The translations under genes and the position numbers were made by a program. 22,552 bases of DNA from Anaerolineaceae bacterium (lineage in GTDB: Bacteria > Chloroflexota > Anaerolineae > Anaerolineales > Anaerolineaceae): positions 1 through 22,552 of the forward strand of contig JAQTMA010000047.1 in assembly GCA_028714615.1 (NCBI GenBank). Reading direction: 5' to 3'. A model generated the notes under the pieces. It made no database searches, was not told the origin of the DNA, and saw nothing but the letters and a program-made list of their open reading frames with translations. Numbering within the stretch: position 1 is the stretch's first letter; every line of letters begins with the position of its first letter. This document shows positions 15,081-22,396 of this stretch, in pieces.

Positions 15081-17006
15081 ATGGGTTTATTGGTTGCGCT
15101 AGATACGATAAATCAGATCCTCGCGGCGGGGATCGCAATCACTGCTTTCTCCCTGCTGCTGTATGCGTTGACCTTCAACCTGCTGGATCGGGTCGCCCGA
15201 TCGTTTGCCATGATCCTGGCATGCGTGGTGATTGTTTTTACGGCTAAGGCCATCGGTAGCACTACGCCGGACGATTCAGCTCTCAACATTTGGCTCCACG
15301 TCCAATGGATCGGCGTTATTTTCCTGCCGCCTGCGTACTTGCACTTCTCAGATGCTCTGCTCTCCACCACGGGACGTCCCAGCCATGGAAAACGCCGTTG
15401 GGCGGTACGGTTAACCTACCTGTTCTCGGTATTCTTATTGTTTGCTCTGGCCACCAACCGGTTGGTTGGTAGCGTGGTAGTAGCAGCCAGTCCGGCCCCC
15501 CACCTGCAACGGACAATCCTGACTGATTTATTCACCTTGTACTATGGTTTTATCATGCTGCTGGCCTGGATCAACTTTGCCCGGGCGTTTCGCCGCACCC
15601 TCACCCACACCACCCGCCGGCGTATGATCTACCTGCTCGCAGGTGCAACAGCCCCTGCGCTTGGCTCGTATCCTTACCTGCTCTTTGGCCCTTCCATCGC
15701 CGCTAGCTTGCCGCTACTTTTCTGGATCCTGGCCACTCTCAGCAATCTGCTAACCGGTTCGTTAGTGATCGTCATGGCGTATTCAGTAGCGTTCTTCGGC
15801 GTCCCATGGCCTGACCGGGTCGTCAAAAGCCGCTTATTTAAATGGTTGATGCGCGGCCCGGTAACCGCCAGTTTTGCTCTGGCTTTGACCACTTTAGTGC
15901 GACGTGCGGGGGTTTCGGTGGGTGTGACCTACTCCGCTCTGGTTCCCATTGTGATGGTCACCACGATCCTCCTCTTTGAGTTTACCATATCATTACTTTC
16001 GCCAATATGGGAGCGCTGGCTATTTTTCGGCAAAGATCGGGATGACCTCCGCTTGCTCCAATCCTTGGAGGCTCGCTTGCTTACCCGCAACGATCTGCGC
16101 CAATTCCTTGAAGTGGTTGTTGCTACAGTGTGTGATCGCCTCCAGGTAAAAACAGCTTTTGTGGGCTCGCTGAATGGTGATGGCCTTGAGTTGGTGGTAA
16201 AAACCGGTGATGCAGGTTTCCTCGAGCAGCAGAATGCAACGCAAGAGATCCTTGAGTTGGTCACTACTTCCCAACCTGTAGCCGAAATGTTCAGTTGGGG
16301 TGATTATTATCTTATCCCATTGCGCGCCGATGCCCCATCCGGTGCTGTACATGGGGATGGGGAAAATGGTGATTCACGCCTAACCGGCGTTTTAGGGATT
16401 TCTCGGCCTATCGATGGGGAGATGGACGATGAACAACTCGCCGCTCTCTCCCGCCTTTCCCGCCGGGCAGCCCTTGCATTGCAGGATCGTCACCTTCAAC
16501 AGGAAGTCTTCCAAAGCCTGCAATCCCTCAGTCCCCAGGTGGACCTGATCCAACGCTTGAGAGCGGTATCCCGTTATGATGGTGCAGGAATGCTCTTGAA
16601 TGAGGATTTGCTCCCCGAAGAAGACATGACCCAGTGGGTGAAAGATGCCCTCACCCATTATTGGGGAGGTCCCAAACTCACCGAGAGTCCATTGCTAAAA
16701 TTACAGGTAGTTCGGGATGCGATCGACGATCACGAGGGCAATCCTGCCAATGCCTTGCGCGCGATTCTGAAGCGAGCTATTCTACAAGTCCGTCCGGAAG
16801 GAGAGCGTCGCTTTACTGGAGAATGGATCTTGTTCAATATTCTGGAGATGAAATTCATGGAAGGGCGGAAGGTTCGCGAAATTGCCATGCGCCTGGCCAT
16901 GTCGGAAGCGGATCTCTACCGCAAGCAGCGCGTCGCCGTGGAAGCAGTCACGCATGCGATCTCCGAGATGGAAGAAGAAGCCCGTCAAGGAGTAGCGAAA
17001 TCATAA
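15081..17006 (+). CDS. Polytopic membrane protein with GAF-like and C-terminal helix-turn-helix domains
   Basis: A 641-residue protein without a family name I can give. Residues 8-305 contain eight or nine hydrophobic spans, resembling the multi-TM input modules of membrane histidine kinases. After a basic/acidic joint (FFGKDRDDLRLLQSLEARLL, about 316-335) comes a GAF-like domain (about 335-475, DLRQFLEVVVATVCDRL ... LTGVLGISRPIDGEM ... LSRLSRRAALALQDRHL), interrupted by a glycine/aspartate-rich loop. No H-box or ATPase domain follows, so it is not a kinase. Residues about 525-641 hold a conserved-looking module (WVKDALTHYWGGPKLTESPL) ending in a sigma-region-4-like HTH: MEGRKVREIAMRLAMSEADL then YRKQR. 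I infer a membrane-bound one-component regulator. GGGAG is 8 bases before the ATG. Palindromes lie directly after its stop. Confidence 0.78.
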   Translation: MGLLVALDTINQILAAGIAITAFSLLLYALTFNLLDRVARSFAMILACVVIVFTAKAIGSTTPDDSALNIWLHVQWIGVIFLPPAYLHFSDALLSTTGRPSHGKRRWAVRLTYLFSVFLLFALATNRLVGSVVVAASPAPHLQRTILTDLFTLYYGFIMLLAWINFARAFRRTLTHTTRRRMIYLLAGATAPALGSYPYLLFGPSIAASLPLLFWILATLSNLLTGSLVIVMAYSVAFFGVPWPDRVVKSRLFKWLMRGPVTASFALALTTLVRRAGVSVGVTYSALVPIVMVTTILLFEFTISLLSPIWERWLFFGKDRDDLRLLQSLEARLLTRNDLRQFLEVVVATVCDRLQVKTAFVGSLNGDGLELVVKTGDAGFLEQQNATQEILELVTTSQPVAEMFSWGDYYLIPLRADAPSGAVHGDGENGDSRLTGVLGISRPIDGEMDDEQLAALSRLSRRAALALQDRHLQQEVFQSLQSLSPQVDLIQRLRAVSRYDGAGMLLNEDLLPEEDMTQWVKDALTHYWGGPKLTESPLLKLQVVRDAIDDHEGNPANALRAILKRAILQVRPEGERRFTGEWILFNILEMKFMEGRKVREIAMRLAMSEADLYRKQRVAVEAVTHAISEMEEEARQGVAKS

Positions 17007-17010
17007 GATT

Positions 17011-17048
17011 AATGCTATGATGGAGTAGCATTCAATGAATTTGTACAA
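17011..17048 (+). promoter_or_regulatory. Two palindromes between the GAF/HTH gene and the S1-domain gene
   Basis: AATGCTA (17011-17017) and TAGCATT (17026-17032) form a perfect 7-bp inverted repeat with an 8-base gap; TTGTACAA (17041-17048) is a perfect 8-bp palindrome containing a TACAAT (17044-17049) that could serve as a -10. Both sit in a 95-base AT-rich gap. They could be an operator, a weak hairpin terminator for the upstream gene, or part of the promoter of the S1-domain gene. Confidence 0.4.
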
Positions 17049-17101
17049 TTTTAATGTATTATCCGTGTACGTCAGTATGCCGTTATGGGGAGGGTTATTG
17101 T

Positions 17102-18052
17102 ATGCTTTCAAAGCGGTACTCGCCAGATTATCGGGAGGACGTAGTACCCAATCCGGATGAGGGGTGGTGGTCGTCCGTGTTGGCCGATGAAGAGGGTTAT
17201 GTTTCCTCTCAGAAAGAACCAGCGATTAAAGCCGGGGGGCAGGCGTCGCTGGCTTTTGTCGATTGGGAACGGGTCCGGTCAATCTACGACCAGGATGAAA
17301 TCGTTACACTCAAAGTGCAAGGGTACAACCGCGGCGGGCTTCTCGTGGAAGAAGACGGATTACAGGGATTTGTTCCCATCTCCCACCTGATCGAGATGCC
17401 TAACGGGATAAATGAAGATGAGCGCCGGACAATACTTGCAGGGTACGTCGGGAAAAGCTTGCGGCTAAAGGTCATCGAATGCGAACCCGATCAAGAACGC
17501 GTGGTCTTCTCCGAGCGGGCTGCATTGTCCGGTGAAGGCTGCCGCAAAATGCTCTTCCGCGCACTAAAACCTGGCGAATGCGTGACCGGCGCAGTGACCA
17601 ATGTCACCGAGTTTGGCGTTTTCGTCGATTTGGGTGGGCTAGAAGGGTTGATCCACGTCTCTGAGCTCTCATGGGGGCGCGTCCAGCACCCCAGCGATGT
17701 GCTCCAGGTTGGCGAAGAGGTTCAAGCATTGGTCTTACACGTCTCGGAAGAAAACTCGCGGGTAGCGCTCAGCCTGAAGCGTCTGTCTTCCAATCCATGG
17801 GAAACTATCCCCGAACGCTATAAACCAGGTGATTTGGTTCAAGTGGTCATTACCGGCATTGCCAGGTTCGGAGCGTTCGCCCGACTGGAAGAGGGCGTTG
17901 AGGGGTTGATCCACATCTCTTCGATGAACCTCGCACCAAACCAGTGCGACATCAGCCATTACATTTCTCCCGGGCAACGTGTGACTGCACGCATCTTGCA
18001 CGTGGAAGCTGAAAAGCGCCGGCTTGGGTTGAGCCTGGTCTCCAGCGAGTAA
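17102..18052 (+). CDS. S1 RNA-binding domain protein (three S1 repeats)
   Basis: A 316-residue single-stranded-RNA-binding protein, related to ribosomal protein S1. Three S1 (OB-fold) repeats: about 58-135 (divergent, IVTLKVQGYNRGGLLVEEDG then GFVPISHL), 155-225 (GAVTNVTEFGVFVDLGGLEG then LIHVSELSWGRVQHPSDV) and 240-312 (VVITGIARFGAFARLEEGVE then GLIHISSMNL). The second and third have the canonical G-x-F-G-x-F/A-V and LIHxS pattern. The first 55 residues are acidic and aromatic, without a recognisable domain. I chose the ATG at 17102 because GGGGAGGG (17087-17094) lies 7 bases upstream; an in-frame ATG at 17054 lacks this. It lies 5 bases before ftsK, so the two are in one operon. With only three repeats it may be an S1 substitute or a general RNA chaperone. 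Confidence 0.86.
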   Translation: MLSKRYSPDYREDVVPNPDEGWWSSVLADEEGYVSSQKEPAIKAGGQASLAFVDWERVRSIYDQDEIVTLKVQGYNRGGLLVEEDGLQGFVPISHLIEMPNGINEDERRTILAGYVGKSLRLKVIECEPDQERVVFSERAALSGEGCRKMLFRALKPGECVTGAVTNVTEFGVFVDLGGLEGLIHVSELSWGRVQHPSDVLQVGEEVQALVLHVSEENSRVALSLKRLSSNPWETIPERYKPGDLVQVVITGIARFGAFARLEEGVEGLIHISSMNLAPNQCDISHYISPGQRVTARILHVEAEKRRLGLSLVSSE

Positions 18053-18057
18053 TCGGT

Positions 18058-20328
18058 ATGCCAGTTCAGAAGCAGGGTGCTTCAAAGAATCCACGCAAGC
18101 CGGCGCCACAAATTTCAGAAAGCATCCCAGCAAACCATGATTGGATGGAGCGTGCCCTTAACCTGGCGGCGCGCTTTACACGTTTTGGTTGGGACTTGCT
18201 CGGGACCCTCCTTGTCGCTTTTGCAATCTTGACCCTGCTCGCTTTGCTCGGCCTAACCAGTGGAACCCTCGTCTCTCCCTTAGAATGGTTTTTACGGCAT
18301 TGGTTGGGTTGGGGTAGCTGGATGGTTCCTATTATTGCAGCCATTGGGGGATTCCTCACATTTGGAAGGAGCCGGTCTACCGTCCCTGTTATACATTTTT
18401 CTCGGGTTTTCGCACTGGAAGGCGCCGTCCTGGCGCTGCTGCCTCTCCTGGCGGTAATTGGCGGAACTTCTTTGGAGCGCGCCGAAGCGGGTTTGGATGG
18501 AGGGGTTGTCGGTTGGGGATTGGCCGAATTGCCACGGGCAGCAGGGTTGCCTCCACTGGCAGGCTCTCTGATTTTTGGTATCCTCTTCACAGGTTTTTGC
18601 CTGGCAGGATTGAATCTGGGAGCGGGAATGGTTGCCTGGTTGGACCGGTACTTCGATAATCCGGTGGCTTTGCCGCTTGATCAGAATGCCGCGCCAGCGC
18701 GGATATGGACCGATCCGCACCTGGAAAGACAGACAGATGACCCTTCGCCAGCAGTCACTAACCCAGGGCGAAAGAAACCATTAGCGCTCCCGGCCGAATA
18801 TCGCAAATCTTTTCGTGTGGCAACCCCTGAAGTTGAGAAGCCCATCGCTATCCCACCGCGCGATGAACGTTTACCGCCTCTCAATTTATTGATGAGTGAG
18901 CAGTCCTACCGTCCCGACGAGCGTCATATCAATCTGACAGCCGGATTGATCGAAAAATCTTTGGCTGAATTCGGCGTTCCTGCGAAGGTAGTCGGGTTCC
19001 GCATCGGACCTACCGTTACTCAGTATGCTGTCGAACCTGGATTTACGGAGAAACCCGGACCGGATGGCGTCCCCATTCATCAAAAGATACGGGTAGCCCA
19101 GATTTCCGGCCTCGCACGTGATTTGACTCTGGCGCTCTCCGCTGAACGGCTGCGCATCGAGGCTCCGGTGCCAGGCGCCTCCTATGTTGGCATCGAAGTA
19201 CCGAATTCCCGGACGAGCATGGTGCGGTTGCGCTCGATCCTCGAGTCGGATGCGTTCTATAAGGTCAGCTCACCGCTGGCGGTTGCCCTTGGAAGGGATG
19301 TCTCCGGGCGCCCCGTTATCGCCGACCTGTCCCGTATGCCCCACATGCTGATCGCCGGAACGACGGGCTCGGGTAAGTCCGTTTGCATCGAAGCGCTGAC
19401 CGTTTGTCTGGCGATGAACAATACCCCCGAAGACATGCGCCTGGTAATGATCGATCCAAAAATGGTCGAGCTGGTGCGGTTCAATGGCCTGCCACACCTG
19501 TACGGCAAAGTTGAGACGAACCTTGAGCGCATCCTTGGGGTGTTGCGCTGGGTGATGGCTGAAATGGATCACCGCTACCGGCTGTTGGAAAACGCTCACG
19601 TGCGTGATATCTCCAATTTCAACCGGAAAATGGAAAAACGGAAACAAGCAGCATTGCCTCGTATTGTGGTGCTCATTGACGAACTTGCTGATTTGATGAT
19701 GTCTGCTCCTGATCAAACGGAGCACAGTTTGGTGCGCCTGGCCCAGATGGCCCGAGCAACCGGAATCCACCTGGTGGTCGCTACCCAACGGCCGAGCACT
19801 GATGTGGTCACCGGGCTGATCAAAGCCAATTTTCCGGCTCGCCTTTCATTTACCGTTGCATCTTCGATTGATTCTCGGGTGATCCTGGATACACCTGGCG
19901 CGGAGACATTGCTTGGACACGGGGATATGCTCTTTCTGAACCCGGAAAGCGGTACACCCCTGCGAGCGCAGGGAGTATTGGTCACTGATCAGGAAATTGA
20001 ACGGATGATCGCCTATTGGCAGAAAGTGGCGCCTCCTGCTGAACCCCAACCCGCACCGTGGGAAGAGCTGATGAATGAGAATCAAGAAGGCGGAGACTCA
20101 CTCATCAATCAGGCGGTCGAGGTTGTGCGCGGTTCACAACACGCTTCGGCGTCCTTATTGCAACGCCGCTTACGCATTGGCTATCCAAGGGCGGCGCGCC
20201 TGATCGATGAGCTCGAAGACTTAGGTGTGGTCGGTCCGACGCAGGGTGGGGGTCGTGAGCGCGAAGTCTTGATCGGACCTGACGATCAGGCAGAATCGGA
20301 TGATATCGAGCCCGGCGAATCGGAATAA
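18058..20328 (+). CDS. ftsK: DNA translocase FtsK/SpoIIIE
   Basis: Membrane-anchored hexameric DNA pump that clears chromosomes from the division septum and helps resolve dimers, 756 residues. N-terminal part: four membrane spans (about 40-62, 85-105, 118-140, 167-195). The linker is short (about 200-270) compared with enterobacterial FtsK. The alpha/beta motor follows: GLIEKSLAEFGVPAKVVGFR, RLRIEAPVPG..YVGIEVPN, Walker A GTTGSGKS at 434-441, Walker B VVLIDELADL at about 536-545, and ATQRPSTDVVTGLIKANFP. The C-terminal gamma domain (about 685-745, ASASLLQRRLRIGYPRAARL then IDELEDLGVVG) is a winged helix that reads polar DNA motifs. Thus the protein is complete. It starts 5 bases after the S1-domain gene. 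Convergent with the DsrE remnant 22 bases downstream. Confidence 0.96.
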   Translation: MPVQKQGASKNPRKPAPQISESIPANHDWMERALNLAARFTRFGWDLLGTLLVAFAILTLLALLGLTSGTLVSPLEWFLRHWLGWGSWMVPIIAAIGGFLTFGRSRSTVPVIHFSRVFALEGAVLALLPLLAVIGGTSLERAEAGLDGGVVGWGLAELPRAAGLPPLAGSLIFGILFTGFCLAGLNLGAGMVAWLDRYFDNPVALPLDQNAAPARIWTDPHLERQTDDPSPAVTNPGRKKPLALPAEYRKSFRVATPEVEKPIAIPPRDERLPPLNLLMSEQSYRPDERHINLTAGLIEKSLAEFGVPAKVVGFRIGPTVTQYAVEPGFTEKPGPDGVPIHQKIRVAQISGLARDLTLALSAERLRIEAPVPGASYVGIEVPNSRTSMVRLRSILESDAFYKVSSPLAVALGRDVSGRPVIADLSRMPHMLIAGTTGSGKSVCIEALTVCLAMNNTPEDMRLVMIDPKMVELVRFNGLPHLYGKVETNLERILGVLRWVMAEMDHRYRLLENAHVRDISNFNRKMEKRKQAALPRIVVLIDELADLMMSAPDQTEHSLVRLAQMARATGIHLVVATQRPSTDVVTGLIKANFPARLSFTVASSIDSRVILDTPGAETLLGHGDMLFLNPESGTPLRAQGVLVTDQEIERMIAYWQKVAPPAEPQPAPWEELMNENQEGGDSLINQAVEVVRGSQHASASLLQRRLRIGYPRAARLIDELEDLGVVGPTQGGGREREVLIGPDDQAESDDIEPGESE

Positions 20329-20349
20329 CTCGAAAAGGCCAAATTCCCA

Positions 20350-20580
20350 CTAGCATTTTAGAGCAATTACTTTTCCGGCTTTGACGAGCGCCTCAATGAG
20401 GTCAGGCACCCCGCCAAGACATGCTTCTACTATATCTCCTAATCCATAATAATCCAGGAACGTCTTGCAGCGGACGAGCTCGACACCCTGGCTTTCTACC
20501 TGTTGGACCTGGTCGATGACGGGCGAGTCAGTACAGACGAGCTTCACCCAATTTGCATGAGTTCACGTATACTGTTGCAT
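20350..20580 (-). pseudogene. DsrE/YedF-like sulfur-carrier family gene, N-terminal half deleted
   Basis: A minus-strand remnant. The 65 readable residues from a GTG at 20547 (VKLVCTDSPVIDQVQQVESQ ... GVELVRCKTFLDYYGLGDIV ... DLIEALVKAGKVIAL) match the C-terminal half of the DsrE/YedF family, including the G-V-x-L-x-C-x-T-x-L-x-(Y/F)-(Y/F)-G-L pattern. Upstream, an ATG at 20580 is preceded by GCGGAG at proper spacing and is in the same frame, but reads only MQQYT before a TGA; then THANW leads into the conserved part. The first roughly 50 family residues are absent. The promoter, Shine-Dalgarno and start therefore survive while the reading frame is broken. I read it as a recent internal deletion. 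Family members act in sulfur or selenium transfer. A short functional fragment translated from the GTG is possible, though it has no Shine-Dalgarno. Confidence 0.7.
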
Positions 20581-20636
20581 GGTCACTCCGCTTACCCTGA
20601 GTCGAATGAGAGGTATGCTTGAGATCAATCCTTTCA

Positions 20637-20664
20637 TTTATACATAAATGGATAGGTCATTCAA
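20637..20664 (-). promoter_or_regulatory. Minus-strand promoter of the DsrE-like remnant
   Basis: On the minus strand TTGAAT (20659-20664) and TATAAA (20637-20642), 16 bases apart, with a TG just before the -10. Predicted start near 20630, about 50 bases before the surviving ATG at 20580. Confidence 0.55.
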
Positions 20665-20719
20665 GCTACTGATCTTTGGAATTTCGGCAAATCACACTGG
20701 CATAAAGAAATGCACTGGC

Positions 20720-20748
20720 TTGACATTTTCAATTGGGTACGATAGCAT
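20720..20748 (+). promoter_or_regulatory. Promoter for the CDP-alcohol phosphatidyltransferase/lgt operon
   Basis: A perfect TTGACA (20720-20725), 17 bases, then TAGCAT (20743-20748, four of six matches). Start near 20755, about 55 bases before the TTG start codon of the next gene. The rest of the gap from 20665 to 20808 shows no other supported feature. Confidence 0.6.
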
Positions 20749-20808
20749 TCATTCAGTTCAACCAACCTACTCTGGGCCAGTAATCGAGTCCAGAGAGAAG
20801 GACCCTTC

Positions 20809-21453
20809 TTGGATCGAGTTACAGAAAAAGAACGCAAGACATTTACCGACCAGTTACGGGTGCGCTTTAAAGGCATTCTCGATCCGATGGGAGCGTTTCT
20901 CAACCGTACCGGACTCTTACCCAATACAGTTACGTTATTAGGCCTGGTCGGCAACACCGCCGGTGCTATTTTCCTCGCCCTCGGATATATTACCTGGGGC
21001 GGCGTTCTGGTACTGCTTATGGGCCCGGTGGATGCATTGGATGGTACCATGGCGCGACTGCGCGGACAGGCGACGGTATTTGGGGCGTTTGTCGATTCGG
21101 TTACTGACCGCTATTCCGAATTGGTCATTTTCCTGGGCTTGTTGATTCATTTCCTGAGGACAGGCGACTCAATGGCGGCGGCGCTGGTCTATCTGGCGGC
21201 TGCCGGTTCTGTCCTCGTTTCTTATATCAAAGGCCGCGCCGAGGGATTGGGCTTTACCTGTAAGGTTGGTCTGCTAACCCGGGCGGAACGATATATCATC
21301 TTAGCCCCTTTGTTGGTTATCAATCAACCTCTGATTGCCCTGTGGTTGATTGCGATCCTGGCCAATTTCACAGCGATTCAACGGATCATTCACATCCGCA
21401 ACCAGGCCCATGCAGCCGGGTTAACCGTGAATATCAACACCTCAAAAGATTAA
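20809..21453 (+). CDS. CDP-alcohol phosphatidyltransferase family protein
   Basis: Integral membrane enzyme that transfers a phosphatidyl or related group from a CDP-linked lipid to an alcohol acceptor in phospholipid synthesis; 214 residues. The full family motif D-x2-D-G-x2-A-R-x8-G-x3-D-x3-D is present at D75-D100 (DALDGTMAR, then G92, D96, D100), supplying the metal-binding aspartates. About five membrane spans surround it (40-60, 62-78, 103-125, 127-145, 165-195). The start is TTG at 20809, supported by AAGGA at 20798-20802, 6 bases upstream. The acceptor (glycerol-3-phosphate, inositol-phosphate or serine) cannot be decided by eye; the fairly long N-terminal soluble part and LTRAERY segment resemble inositol-phosphate-type or archaetidyl enzymes as much as PgsA. 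It precedes the leader ORF and lgt, placing it in membrane lipid metabolism. Confidence 0.88.
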   Translation: MDRVTEKERKTFTDQLRVRFKGILDPMGAFLNRTGLLPNTVTLLGLVGNTAGAIFLALGYITWGGVLVLLMGPVDALDGTMARLRGQATVFGAFVDSVTDRYSELVIFLGLLIHFLRTGDSMAAALVYLAAAGSVLVSYIKGRAEGLGFTCKVGLLTRAERYIILAPLLVINQPLIALWLIAILANFTAIQRIIHIRNQAHAAGLTVNINTSKD

Positions 21454-21479
21454 CCTTGGGTTGCCATAAGGAGATAAAT

Positions 21480-21527
21480 ATGTATCACATTCTGCCAGTT
21501 CTGAAGGAAAGGGTGAACCATGCCTGA
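21480..21527 (+). CDS. 15-codon leader ORF overlapping the lgt start
   Basis: ATG at 21480 preceded by AAGGAGAT (21468-21475), the strongest Shine-Dalgarno in this part, 6 bases from the AAGGAG end. It encodes MYHILPVLKERVNHA and stops with TGA at 21525-21527, overlapping the lgt ATG (21520) in another frame. The arrangement suits translational coupling: a ribosome finishing the peptide is placed on the lgt start, which also has its own AAGGAAAGGG. The peptide shows no run of one amino acid that would make it an attenuator. A chance ORF remains possible. Confidence 0.5.
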   Translation: MYHILPVLKERVNHA

Positions 21528-22380
21528 TGGTTTCTTTATCGGTCCACTGCACATCCGTTATTACGGGATTATTATCATGCTGGGCGCGCTCGTTGCAGCC
21601 TGGCTGGCCAACCGGGAAGCCAAACGCAAAGGCGAGGACCCCGAGCGCGTCTGGGATATGCTGATCTGGCTGCTCATTGCCGGGATTATCGGAGCGCGGT
21701 TGTGGCATATCTTTACCCCGCCAGCTTCCATGGTCGCCCAAGGCCTTACTACCCAGTACTATTTGACCCATCCGTTGGACGCGATCAATACGACCAAGGG
21801 CGGCCTGGGTATCCCTGGAGCGGTGATTGCCGGTGCGGTAGCCTTATTTTGGTACACCCGCCGGAATCACTTGAGCTTTGCCCGCTGGGCGGATATCATT
21901 GCTCCCGGTTTGGCTCTCGCTCAAGGGATCGGTCGATGGGGGAACTTCATCAATCAAGAAGTTTATGGAGGTCCTACCAACTTACCTTGGGCGATTTATA
22001 TCGACCCAGCCCACCGGTTGCCCGGCTTCGAGAACGTTTCGTATTATCACCCATTATTCTTGTACGAATCGCTATATAACCTGGCCAACATGGGCTTTTT
22101 GTTGTGGATTGGGCGCAGATATCAGAATTGGTTGAAAGATGGCGATATTTTCCTAATCTACCTGATTGCGTACCCGGTGTTCCGCTTCTTCATGGAGTTT
22201 ATCCGTTTGGACCCATCCCCAGTGGCGGGATTAGATATCAACCAGGCGTTGATGGGAGTGGTTGCTCTGCTCTCAACGGCTTTCCTAATATACCGGCACC
22301 GCAAATCGACGACTGGAGCTGTTGCGGAGGCATCCCCCCCGGATACTGCTCCCGAACAACCGGTATCCGAGGAGAAATAG
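21520..22380 (+). CDS. lgt: Prolipoprotein diacylglyceryl transferase
   Basis: Inner-membrane enzyme that transfers a diacylglyceryl group from phosphatidylglycerol to the lipobox cysteine of prolipoproteins, the first step before LspA. The 286 residues contain the Lgt signature GRWGNFINQE (138-147, with the essential Arg139, Asn142 and Glu147-type positions), preceded by the N-terminal GPLHIRYYGIIIM and followed by YHPLFLYESLYNL and YPVFRFFMEFIR. Seven membrane spans are expected. The segment that carries the catalytic-region histidine in E. coli (His103, in FHGG) here reads GLGIPGAV, without a His; this is the form I associate with actinobacterial-type enzymes. The last 35 residues are a hydrophilic tail. 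Translation is probably coupled to the leader ORF. It follows the phospholipid synthase gene by about 66 bases. Confidence 0.95.
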   Translation: MPDGFFIGPLHIRYYGIIIMLGALVAAWLANREAKRKGEDPERVWDMLIWLLIAGIIGARLWHIFTPPASMVAQGLTTQYYLTHPLDAINTTKGGLGIPGAVIAGAVALFWYTRRNHLSFARWADIIAPGLALAQGIGRWGNFINQEVYGGPTNLPWAIYIDPAHRLPGFENVSYYHPLFLYESLYNLANMGFLLWIGRRYQNWLKDGDIFLIYLIAYPVFRFFMEFIRLDPSPVAGLDINQALMGVVALLSTAFLIYRHRKSTTGAVAEASPPDTAPEQPVSEEK

Positions 22381-22396
22381 CTCACCATTAATCTCT

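Noticed and set aside
17054..17101. ATG at 17054 as the start of the S1-domain protein.
   Set aside because: It lacks a Shine-Dalgarno and lies within the AT-rich promoter region, whereas the ATG at 17102 has GGGGAGGG at ideal spacing.
20548..20580. In-frame TGA at codon 6 of the DsrE-like gene read as selenocysteine, since YedF relatives belong to selenium metabolism.
   Set aside because: Even with read-through the N-terminal ~50 residues of the family are missing, and I see no clear SECIS-like stem-loop right after the TGA. An internal deletion explains it better.
20648..20941. Plus-strand frame of 97 residues before and into the CDP-alcohol phosphatidyltransferase.
   Set aside because: It spans the promoter and runs out of frame into a clear enzyme gene; no Shine-Dalgarno or family features.
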